A stretch of DNA of 5,709 nt from positions 1 to 5,709 of the forward strand of contig JAJAYY010000055.1 in the NCBI GenBank assembly GCA_026785965.1, read 5' to 3'. Each line of letters starts with the position of its first letter. Position 1 is the stretch's first letter. The translations under genes were made by a program, and so were the position numbers. The stretch comes from Sphingomonas bacterium. Lineage in GTDB: Bacteria; Pseudomonadota; Alphaproteobacteria; Sphingomonadales; Sphingomonadaceae. Below, piece by piece: positions 1 through 5,709 of this stretch. The notes under the pieces are model-generated. The model was given only the letters and a program-made list of their open reading frames with translations, ran no database searches and had not been told where the DNA came from.

Positions 1-793
1 CCAGCCACACCGGCGACAGCGCGTCGCACAGCGCGGCGCGATTGGCCGCCGACGCGAACAGCAGGAACGCCAGCGCGGTGCCGCCCGACAGACTCACCGC
101 ATAAGTCATCAGGCGGCCGCGTTCGGCGCGGTCGGCGACCCAGAACAGCACCGTCGCGCCGCCGATCAGCGCGTGGTAGATCAGCAGTTCGAGCCCGATC
201 GCGAGCGACGCCGCGCTGGCCAGCCCGACCACCACTCCGCCGCGCCGCCGCCGCGGATCGGCCAGCCCGGCCAGCGCCAGCGCGAGCAAAGCGAGTTGCC
301 AGCCGTGATGGTCGATGCGCAGCGGCTGGACCATTCCCGTCGCCGACATTGCAAACAGCATCGTCACCAGCACCAGCGGGACTGCCCGCGGATCGACGAT
401 CCGCCGCGTCACCAAGGCGAGCCCGATCAGCATCGGCAGGAAAGCGAGCAACGGCGCGATCGCCACCGCCCAGCGCTCGGCGTCGACCCCGCCAAGCAGC
501 GGGCGCAACGCCAGCATCAGCCCGGCGAGCGGCAGATCGACCAACCGCGACCAATGAATGTTCGCCCCGCCATGCGCCGGATCGAGCCGGTACTGGACCA
601 GGTCATCCCAGCCTTGCCCATCGAGCAAGCCGCGGACCTGAGCGAGGCGCAAATTGTCGTCGGTGTCGCCGAGCGCGAAGCCGCGGATCGCCGCCCAGCG
701 GTTGACGATCGCGAACAGCGCGTAGCCGAGCCAGAACAGCAGCACGATCAGCCGCCAGTGGCGCACGCTCCAGTTGTTCAACCGATCGATCAA
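1..793 (-). CDS. GT-C / STT3-like polytopic membrane protein (partial, N-terminal half)
   Basis: The frame is open on the minus strand from the in-frame TAG at 827-829 to the left edge, giving about 264 residues, so the C terminus is missing. The protein starts with a short basic segment and a first membrane helix at about residues 15-30. A periplasmic-type loop then carries GDTDDNLR (D43, D45, D46, R49), followed by further hydrophobic helices and a later IDHHGW motif (nt 305-316). An acidic pair in the first loop and a downstream DHH are typical of GT-C enzymes of the STT3/AglB kind, which transfer glycans from polyprenyl carriers outside the cytoplasmic membrane. The family link is by eye. 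From memory, similar sphingomonad proteins often carry the uninformative label 'AcrB/AcrD/AcrF family protein'; this is not an RND pump. There is no ATG near the start. TTG at 793 is chosen because AAGGG (803-807) lies 9 nt upstream; TTG at 811 or GTG at 766 are alternatives. It is divergent from the gtrA-like gene. Confidence 0.8.
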   Translation of the reverse strand, partial: MIDRLNNWSVRHWRLIVLLFWLGYALFAIVNRWAAIRGFALGDTDDNLRLAQVRGLLDGQGWDDLVQYRLDPAHGGANIHWSRLVDLPLAGLMLALRPLLGGVDAERWAVAIAPLLAFLPMLIGLALVTRRIVDPRAVPLVLVTMLFAMSATGMVQPLRIDHHGWQLALLALALAGLADPRRRRGGVVVGLASAASLAIGLELLIYHALIGGATVLFWVADRAERGRLMTYAVSLSGGTALAFLLFASAANRAALCDALSPVWL

Positions 794-851
794 CCCGCCC
801 AGCCCTTGCAAAACCGTGGCCCCGCTCTAACGGCGTGAGCTTCAAGAAGAA

Positions 852-1274
852 ATGGTCCAATTCGTCCTCAACCGGCTCGACAGCGAGCGCCGCGCGGTCG
901 CCGTGCAGATGCTGCGCTATGCCGTGGCCGGCGGGCTGATCACGCTCGGGGTGGCGGCGAGTTATTGGGCGATCGCCGAATATCTCCATGTCGACCCGAT
1001 GATCTCGCTGACGATCGTGTTTCTGGTCTTTTCGGGGGTGAGCTACCTCGTCCACGGCGCCTTCACCTTCAAGGGGCATGGCGAGCGCGACCGCCATCAT
1101 GTCCGCGGGTCGCGCTTCCTCGCGATCAACATCCTCGGTTTCGTGATCAATCAGGGATTCGTCTGGTATCTCGTCAAATATCTCGACGGGCCGACGTGGT
1201 GGCCGACCTTGCCGATGATATTCTTCACGCCGCTCTTGACCTTCGCCCTCCATCGCCGCTTCGTCTACGCATGA
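852..1274 (+). CDS. GtrA-family membrane protein (putative lipid-linked sugar translocation)
   Basis: This 140-residue protein has the size and topology of the GtrA/DPMS-like family (Pfam GtrA). Four hydrophobic helices lie at about residues 22-45, 50-73, 88-108 and 116-133. A short basic, His-rich loop (GERDRHHVRGS) separates helices 2 and 3, followed by the family-typical RF...N...G...N pattern (R88, F89, N93, G96, N100), and it ends in HRRFVYA. Family members are proposed to flip undecaprenyl-phosphate sugars or to assist the partner GT2 enzyme in the cytoplasmic membrane; direct evidence for flipping is limited. The stop overlaps the start of the next gene as ATGA (1271-1274), so translation is probably coupled to the GtrB-like glycosyltransferase, the classical gtrA-gtrB order. 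The only purine-rich stretch before the ATG is AAGAAGAA at 844-851, too close for an ideal ribosome binding site, so the exact start is less certain than the family. Confidence 0.92.
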   Translation: MVQFVLNRLDSERRAVAVQMLRYAVAGGLITLGVAASYWAIAEYLHVDPMISLTIVFLVFSGVSYLVHGAFTFKGHGERDRHHVRGSRFLAINILGFVINQGFVWYLVKYLDGPTWWPTLPMIFFTPLLTFALHRRFVYA

Positions 1275-2221
1275 ACGCGGTCGAACTCAGCCTGGTGATC
1301 CCGGTCAAGGACGAAGAGGAAGCGGTTGGCATATTCCTCGCCAAGGTCGTGCCGTTGCTCGAAGCGCTCGATGATCCGGCCGCGCGCTCGTTCGAACTGC
1401 TGTTCGTCGACGATGGCAGCAGCGATGCGACGCTCGCCAAGATCCGCGCCGCGCACGCCGCCGACCGGCGCGTTCGCGCGCTGTCGCTGTCGCGCAATTT
1501 CGGCAAGGAAGCCGCTTTGTCGGCCGGGCTCGACCATAGCCGCGGGCTCGCCGTCATCCCGATGGACGTCGACCTGCAGGATCCGCCCGAAGCGATTGCG
1601 CAAATGGTCGCCAAGTGGCGCGCCGGCTTTGACGTGGTCTATGGCGTGCGCGACAATCGCGAAACCGACAGCCTGCCCAAGCGGCTGACCGCCGACCTTT
1701 ACTATCGCGCCCACAATTGGCTGAGCAGCGACAAGATCCCCGAGCACGCCGGCGACTTCCGCCTGCTCGACCGCCGCGTAGTCGACGTGATCCGCACGAT
1801 GCCCGAGCGCAATCGCTTCATGAAGGGGCTGTTCGCGTGGGCCGGGTTCAAGTCGGCGGCGGTGCTGTACCATCGCGAAGAACGCACCGTCGGGCAGACC
1901 AAATATAATTATTGGAAGCTGTGGACGCTCGCGGTCGACGGTATCACTTCGGCCTCGACCGTGCCGTTGCGCGTGTGGAGCTATGTCGGCGGCCTGGTCG
2001 CGCTTGGCGCGCTTGGCTATGCCATCTTCATCATCGTCCGCACGCTGACCTCGGGGATCGAGGTTCCCGGCTATGCCTCGATGATGGTCGCGGTGCTGTT
2101 CCTCGGCGGGCTGCAATTGCTCAGCCTCGGCGTGCTCGGCGAATATGTCGGGCGCATCCTGACCGAGGTCAAGCAACGCCCATTGTACGTCGTGCGCGAG
2201 ACCATTGGCGAGAGCGACTGA
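1271..2221 (+). CDS. GtrB/DPM1-like family 2 glycosyltransferase with two C-terminal membrane helices
   Basis: This 316-residue protein is close to the usual length of GtrB/ArnC-type polyprenyl-phosphate glycosyltransferases. The cytoplasmic GT-A domain starts at once with ELSLVIPVKDEEE. It contains VDDGS (46-50, nucleotide binding), SRNFGKEAALSAGL (74-87), the metal-binding DVDLQDPPE (99-107), GDFRLLDR (161-168) and ERNRFMKG (179-186), followed by the basic VGQTKY (207-212). Two hydrophobic helices follow at about 237-257 and 269-290, then the GEYVGRI motif (290-296) and a short cytoplasmic tail. The expected reaction moves a sugar from a nucleotide donor to undecaprenyl phosphate on the inner membrane face; the sugar cannot be deduced. 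The start codon overlaps the gtrA-like stop (ATGA) and no Shine-Dalgarno sequence is visible, which fits translational coupling. All key motifs are intact. An in-frame upstream extension to 965 exists but would run through the gtrA-like gene in another frame, and the family N terminus fits 1271. Confidence 0.95.
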   Translation: MNAVELSLVIPVKDEEEAVGIFLAKVVPLLEALDDPAARSFELLFVDDGSSDATLAKIRAAHAADRRVRALSLSRNFGKEAALSAGLDHSRGLAVIPMDVDLQDPPEAIAQMVAKWRAGFDVVYGVRDNRETDSLPKRLTADLYYRAHNWLSSDKIPEHAGDFRLLDRRVVDVIRTMPERNRFMKGLFAWAGFKSAAVLYHREERTVGQTKYNYWKLWTLAVDGITSASTVPLRVWSYVGGLVALGALGYAIFIIVRTLTSGIEVPGYASMMVAVLFLGGLQLLSLGVLGEYVGRILTEVKQRPLYVVRETIGESD

Positions 2222-2961
2222 TGGACCGTGCGGTGTTCGATCGGATGGCCGAGCTCGACCAGCACCATTGGTGGTTCACCGCGCGCCGCCGGATCCTCGC
2301 CGAAGTCGTTCGCCGCGTGGTGCGTCCGCCCGCCGATGCGCGGATTCTCGAACTCGGTTGCGGCACCGGGCACAACTTATCCATGCTCGGCCAGTTCGGC
2401 CGCGTCGAGGCGAGCGAGCTTGACGCTTCCGCCCGCGCGCTCGCCGCGCAGCGGCTGGGCCGGCCGGTCGAACAGGCCGCGCTGCCCGATCTCGGCATGT
2501 TTCCGGCCGATCGCTATGATCTGGTCGCCTTGCTCGACGTGCTCGAGCATGTCGTCGACGACAAGGGGTCGCTCGCCGCGATCATGACCCGGCTCAAACC
2601 CGGCGGCGCCTTGCTCCTGACGGTCCCCGCCAATCCGTGGATGTGGAGCGCGCACGATTTCGCGCATCATCACCACCGCCGCTACCGCAAGGCTGAGATT
2701 GCGGCTTTGGCGCGCGAGGCGGGTTTCACCATCGAATTGCTATCGCCGTTCAACAGCCTGCTGTTCCCGCTGATCGCGGCGGTGCGGGTGATCGGGAAAG
2801 TTCGCGGCCACGATAGTGCCGACGACGCGCTCCCGGCGAAACCGGTCAACGCGATGCTCGACCGCATCTTCGGGATCGAAGCCGCGCTTATCGGCCGATT
2901 GCCGTTTCCGTTCGGCGTATCTTTAGTTGCGGTCCTGAGGCGTCCGTCGTTGCCCGCCTGA
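2221..2961 (+). CDS. Class I SAM-dependent methyltransferase
   Basis: This 246-residue protein has a Rossmann-type methyltransferase fold. Near the N terminus is HHWWFTARRRIL (15-26), typical of a methyltransferase subgroup often found beside cell-envelope glycosyltransferases. Motif I is LELGCGTG (43-50), the acidic residues ending the second strand are SELD (65-68), LLDVLEH (104-110) is motif IV-like, and RLKPGGALLLTVPANPWMWS (124-143) is the post-motif strand. HDFAHHHHRRYRK (145-157) is a His-rich, basic substrate-side segment common in this subgroup. The protein has no signal peptide; a mildly hydrophobic stretch at about 176-190 could give membrane association. The ATG shares one base with the preceding stop (TGATG), preceded by GGCGAGAG as a plausible ribosome binding site, so it is the third gene of the operon. 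The substrate is unknown. Methylation of a nucleotide sugar or lipid-linked glycan is an inference from context. Its last 74 nt overlap the convergent membrane-protein gene. Confidence 0.92.
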   Translation: MDRAVFDRMAELDQHHWWFTARRRILAEVVRRVVRPPADARILELGCGTGHNLSMLGQFGRVEASELDASARALAAQRLGRPVEQAALPDLGMFPADRYDLVALLDVLEHVVDDKGSLAAIMTRLKPGGALLLTVPANPWMWSAHDFAHHHHRRYRKAEIAALAREAGFTIELLSPFNSLLFPLIAAVRVIGKVRGHDSADDALPAKPVNAMLDRIFGIEAALIGRLPFPFGVSLVAVLRRPSLPA

Positions 2962-4486
2962 GCAACAACGAGCCCTCGGCCTTCTCCACCGGCTCCCATC
3001 CCTTGACCCATTCGCGCGGGATCGGCGGCATGTCGATCAGCCACAGATAATCGAACGCCTGGCGCGGGATCGCGCGCAGGCTGAGCTCGACCGGCACGCC
3101 CTCGCGGCGACAGCCTTCGCTTCGCACCACCCCCGACGGATCGCCCTTGAACCAGCCGGCGTCGGGATAGCGCGTGGTGAGCAGGCTTGACCCGGCGAGC
3201 GGCCATTGATCGTTGGCGAAGCCTTCGCGGCGGACAATCACCATCGACGGCATGTGATCGCTGCGGCGCATCGCCCAGTCCTTGCATGGCGCCCACACCA
3301 GCGACACCACCCGCGATCCATCGGGAATGACCTCGAGCACGCTCAACTGGCGCGCCTGATGATTGGCGGCAATTGCCAGGCTGGCGGTGGTCCCGGCGGT
3401 GCGCACCACCAAGAAGGCGACCGCGGCCAGCGCCAGCGTGCGCGCGAACGGATAGACCGTCTCGGCCTTGAAGCGGATCGCCAGGATGAAGATCGCGATC
3501 AGATAGGGCACCAGCCGCATGTCGGCATAGGCCGATCCAAAGATGATCCGAGGCAGGAATATAAAGCACGCCGCGAGCATCAGTCCCGAGAAAGCGAGGT
3601 TGCGCGACAGCACCAGCTTGCGGTGAACCAGCGCGAACAAGGGCAGCAGCACGACCACCGCGAGCGCGGCGAGATCGAACCATTCCCAGCGATCGCGCAA
3701 GGCACGCTCGAAATATTCGAGCTTGAAGCGCCACGCGAACCAGCCCTTGGTGACGCCGCCGCCGGCATCGGTCCGCCACGCCACCATCAACACCAGCGGG
3801 AGCGCCATTGCCGACGCGTGATAGGCTCCGCGGAAGCCGGCTTTCCACCAACTCAGCCCGCGATCATGCTGGCGCACCGCTTCGGCCGAAAAACACATCA
3901 GCCCGAGCGTTCCCCAGCCGAACGTGTGGGCGAAGAAGACAATGAAGCTGATCGGCACGAACAGGATCGCGCGCAGCTTCGATTTGCCGAGCCGGCCGAG
4001 CCGCAGCCATAGTCCGAACGCCAGCATCGCCAGCGCCATCGACAATGCGAAATTGACGAATCCGAACAGAAATGGGTGACCGAAAGCGAGCGGCAGCGCG
4101 AACGCGACCGTCGGCGGAAGCCGGTTGTGCACTTCGCGCGCGACCCACAGCATTCCTGCTACGGTCATCGGCGGAATCAACATCACGATAAACTTTGTCG
4201 CCAGTTCGACCCCGACCAGCTTGGCGAGCGGGATCGCCAGCACGTCGACCCCAAGGTTGCCGATCGGCATCCAGCGGAAACTATACCATTGATAAAGATA
4301 CGGGCTGGTCGCGACATCGGCGGCGACCTTGAACCGACCCATGTGCCCGGGCAGGTCAACCAGCGGCGGAAAGCGCGGGTATAGCAAGGGCACGAAGGCA
4401 AGCAGGATCATCGCCGCGACAAACAGCCGCCTTTCCCACCACGGGCGCGGTCCCGGCGGGGACGGTGGGGCGGCGGGCGCGATCAA
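2888..4486 (-). CDS. Polytopic membrane protein of unknown function with soluble C-terminal domain
   Basis: I do not recognise a named family. With the TTG start at 4486 the protein has 532 residues. A proline-rich N-terminal tail is followed by the first helix (about 20-36) and a loop PPLVDLPGHMGR with an Asp-His-Arg pattern (D44, H48, R51), reminiscent of the acidic first loop of GT-C glycosyltransferases. About nine more hydrophobic helices run to about residue 370, including GFVNFALSMALAMLAFGLWL and the sequence ADMRLVPYLIAI. From about 375 to the end it is soluble, probably periplasmic, with DQWPLAGSSLLTTRYPDAGWF and PREWVKGWEPVEKAEGSLLLRR. The open frame extends back to ATG 4612 or ATG 4564, but these would lie inside argG. 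TTG 4486 has GGAAGG 11 nt upstream, and TTG 4516 is another option. It begins 37 nt after argG and may be read from the same transcript. The C terminus overlaps the convergent methyltransferase. A role in envelope glycan transfer is only an inference from neighbours and topology. Confidence 0.82.
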   Translation of the reverse strand: MIAPAAPPSPPGPRPWWERRLFVAAMILLAFVPLLYPRFPPLVDLPGHMGRFKVAADVATSPYLYQWYSFRWMPIGNLGVDVLAIPLAKLVGVELATKFIVMLIPPMTVAGMLWVAREVHNRLPPTVAFALPLAFGHPFLFGFVNFALSMALAMLAFGLWLRLGRLGKSKLRAILFVPISFIVFFAHTFGWGTLGLMCFSAEAVRQHDRGLSWWKAGFRGAYHASAMALPLVLMVAWRTDAGGGVTKGWFAWRFKLEYFERALRDRWEWFDLAALAVVVLLPLFALVHRKLVLSRNLAFSGLMLAACFIFLPRIIFGSAYADMRLVPYLIAIFILAIRFKAETVYPFARTLALAAVAFLVVRTAGTTASLAIAANHQARQLSVLEVIPDGSRVVSLVWAPCKDWAMRRSDHMPSMVIVRREGFANDQWPLAGSSLLTTRYPDAGWFKGDPSGVVRSEGCRREGVPVELSLRAIPRQAFDYLWLIDMPPIPREWVKGWEPVEKAEGSLLLRRATTDASGPQLKIRRTETAIGR

Positions 4487-4497
4487 CCGCGGTCGCG

Positions 4498-4503
4498 CCT
4501 TCC
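4498..4503 (-). promoter_or_regulatory. Shine-Dalgarno-like GGAAGG for the membrane-protein gene
   Basis: On the minus strand GGAAGG lies in the gap after argG, 11 nt before the TTG at 4486. It is the best match to the anti-Shine-Dalgarno sequence in the gap. It supports the TTG 4486 start over the ATG codons inside argG, though the spacing is somewhat long. Confidence 0.45.
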
Positions 4504-4516
4504 GGGCAGGCCCCAA

Positions 4517-4537
4517 GGCGGGATCATCGGTCCCGCC
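4517..4537 (-). other. Perfect 7-bp hairpin spanning the argG stop codon
   Basis: Read on the minus strand, GGCGGGA and TCCCGCC form a perfect 7-bp stem around the 7-nt loop CCGATGA. The argG stop codon TGA (4524-4526) is the last part of the loop. The RNA after the stem reads UUGGGG and not a U-tract, so it does not look like a standard intrinsic terminator. It could act as a weak attenuator or 3'-end stabiliser between argG and the downstream membrane-protein gene. In GC-rich DNA a stem of this length can occur by chance. Confidence 0.4.
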
Positions 4538-5709
4538 GTCCCAACAAACGAAGCCGCAGCGCATTGAGCTTGATGAAGCCCTCGGCGTCGCGCTGGTCGT
4601 AAGCCCCGGCATCGTCTTCGAAGGTGACCACTTTCTCGCTGTAGAGGCTCATTGGCGAGCGGCGGCCGGTGATGTGGACGCCGCCCTTGTACAGCTTCAT
4701 CCTGACCTCGCCCTCCACCCTCGCCTGGCTCAAATCGATCGCCGCCTGGAGCATTTCGCGCTCGGGGCTGAACCACAGGCCATTGTAGATCAGCTCGGCA
4801 TAGCGCGGCATCAACTCATCCTTGAGATGCGCCGCGCCACGGTCGAGCGTGAGCTGTTCGATCGCGCGGTGCGCGGCGTGGAGAATCGTCCCACCCGGGG
4901 TTTCATACATGCCGCGTGATTTCATCCCGACGAAGCGATTTTCGACCAGATCGAGGCGGCCGATCCCGTGGCGCTTGCCGAGCGCGTTGAGCGTCGTCAG
5001 CAGCGCCGCGGGAGACAGCGCCGTACCATTGACCGCGACCGCGTCCCCGCGCTTGAACTCAACGGTGATTTCTTCGGGCCGGTCGGGCGCTGTCACCAGA
5101 TCGTCGGTGCGCGAATAGACGTAGTCGGGGACTTCGACCCACGGGTCCTCGAGCACCTTGCCCTCGCTCGAGGTGTGGAGCAAATTGGCGTCGGTCGAGA
5201 ACGGGCTCTCGCCGCGCTTGTCCTTGGGCACCGGGATCTGATTCTTCTCGGCAAAGTCGATCAGCGCGGTGCGGCTGGTCAGATCCCATTCGCGCCACGG
5301 CGCGATTACCTTGATGTCAGGGGCGAGCGCATAATAGCCAAGCTCGAAGCGGATCTGGTCATTGCCCTTGCCGGTCGCGCCGTGGCTGACCGCGTCAGCG
5401 CCCACTTCGCGCGCGATCTCGATCTGGCGCTTGGCGATCAGCGGGCGCGCGATCGACGTTCCGAGCAGGTACAGCCCCTCGTAAAGCGCATTGGCCCGCA
5501 TCATCGGGAAGACATAGTCGCCGACGAATTCTTCCTTGAGGTCGTCGATGAAGATATGCTCTGGCTTGACCCCCATCAACTCGGCCTTGTGCCGCGCCGG
5601 CCCGAGTTCTTCGCCCTGGCCGAGGTCGGCGGTGAAGGTCACCACTTCACACGCGTAGGTCTGCTGCAGCCACTTGAGGATCACGCTGGTGTCGAGGCCA
5701 CCCGAAAAG
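4524..5709 (-). CDS. argG: Argininosuccinate synthase (5' end beyond window)
   Basis: ArgG joins citrulline and aspartate, using ATP, into argininosuccinate, the penultimate step of arginine biosynthesis in the cytoplasm. The window shows 394 residues, beginning within the ATP-binding P-loop ([13 protein letters not shown], residues at the right edge). Further hallmarks follow: [11 protein letters not shown]; the signature [16 protein letters not shown], which binds substrates and [58 protein letters not shown]; and a C-terminal helix region [13 protein letters not shown] ending LRLLGRRDR. Family members have about 400-410 residues, so only about ten N-terminal residues (the stretch before SGGLDTS) are missing and the C terminus is complete. 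No frameshift or missing catalytic motif is seen. A GTG at 5684 is an internal codon and not the start. The gene precedes the minus-strand membrane-protein gene by 37 nt. Confidence 0.98.
   Translation of the reverse strand, partial: FSGGLDTSVILKWLQQTYACEVVTFTADLGQGEELGPARHKAELMGVKPEHIFIDDLKEEFVGDYVFPMMRANALYEGLYLLGTSIARPLIAKRQIEIAREVGADAVSHGATGKGNDQIRFELGYYALAPDIKVIAPWREWDLTSRTALIDFAEKNQIPVPKDKRGESPFSTDANLLHTSSEGKVLEDPWVEVPDYVYSRTDDLVTAPDRPEEITVEFKRGDAVAVNGTALSPAALLTTLNALGKRHGIGRLDLVENRFVGMKSRGMYETPGGTILHAAHRAIEQLTLDRGAAHLKDELMPRYAELIYNGLWFSPEREMLQAAIDLSQARVEGEVRMKLYKGGVHITGRRSPMSLYSEKVVTFEDDAGAYDQRDAEGFIKLNALRLRLLGRRDR

Noticed and set aside
173..838. A 221-codon plus-strand open frame at the left end
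   Set aside because: Its product is Q/R/P-rich low complexity, a shadow of the minus-strand GT-C-like gene, which shows coherent helices and motifs.
603..1253. A 216-codon minus-strand open frame across the divergent intergenic region
   Set aside because: It overlaps the GtrA-family gene in antisense and the GT-C-like gene in another frame, and its product has no recognisable fold.
965..1270. N-terminal extension of the glycosyltransferase to an upstream in-frame start
   Set aside because: It would overlap nearly the whole GtrA-family gene, and the extra sequence is arginine/proline-rich with no GT2 similarity. The family N terminus matches the ATG at 1271.
1265..2176. A 303-codon minus-strand open frame antisense to the glycosyltransferase
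   Set aside because: It lies fully opposite a clear GtrB-like gene, and its product is rich in D/R/H/Q/E with no domain. Long antisense frames are expected in high-GC DNA with strong third-position bias.
2642..2690. His-rich run (HHHH) in the methyltransferase, considered as an unusual metal-binding insertion
   Set aside because: A H-D-x-x-H-H-x-R-R-Y segment is usual in this methyltransferase subgroup, so the run is a normal variant and not an insertion.
2949..2966. Small inverted repeat GTTGC / GCAAC around the methyltransferase stop, considered as a bidirectional terminator
   Set aside because: The stem is only 5 bp with an 8-nt loop and no T-tract on either strand, too weak to call a terminator.
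3206..4012. A 268-codon plus-strand open frame opposite the large membrane protein
   Set aside because: The product is low-complexity and rich in Q, R, H and E, the typical antisense shadow of a hydrophobic protein. The minus-strand frame has coherent membrane helices.

Overview
The window is a gene-dense stretch of a high-GC bacterial chromosome. Codon choice (strong G/C preference at third positions, many gcg/cgc/gtc codons), the GtrA/GT2/methyltransferase set and the style of the membrane proteins suggest an alphaproteobacterium, most likely a sphingomonad. That assignment is by eye and not from a database match. There are no RNA genes, insertion sequences, CRISPR arrays or phage genes.

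Layout, left to right. (1) About 1-793, minus strand: the N-terminal half of a multi-pass membrane protein with GT-C / STT3-like hallmarks, cut by the left edge. (2) 852-2961, plus strand: a tightly coupled three-gene operon of a GtrA-family membrane protein, a GtrB/DPM1-like family 2 glycosyltransferase with two C-terminal membrane helices, and a class I SAM-dependent methyltransferase. Both junctions overlap (ATGA, then TGATG). (3) 2888-4486, minus strand: a large membrane protein of about ten helices with a soluble C-terminal domain. It converges on the methyltransferase and overlaps its 3' end by 74 nt. (4) 4524-5709, minus strand: argG (argininosuccinate synthase), complete at its C terminus and missing only about ten N-terminal residues beyond the right edge. 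argG lies just upstream of gene (3) and could be co-transcribed with it.

How the genes may work together: GtrB-like enzymes load a sugar onto undecaprenyl phosphate on the cytoplasmic face, GtrA-like proteins are implicated in moving the lipid-linked sugar across the membrane, and GT-C integral membrane enzymes use such donors on the periplasmic side. A GtrA-GtrB pair between two polytopic membrane proteins, one clearly GT-C-like, therefore resembles a dispersed gtr-type glycan-modification locus with an added methyltransferase. The acceptor, the sugar and the methylated substrate cannot be read from the sequence. argG is housekeeping arginine biosynthesis and probably only a neighbour.

I found no clear case for a wholly new system. 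The most notable points are the arrangement of the glycan module, the unusual 3' coding overlap, and a perfect hairpin spanning the argG stop codon.
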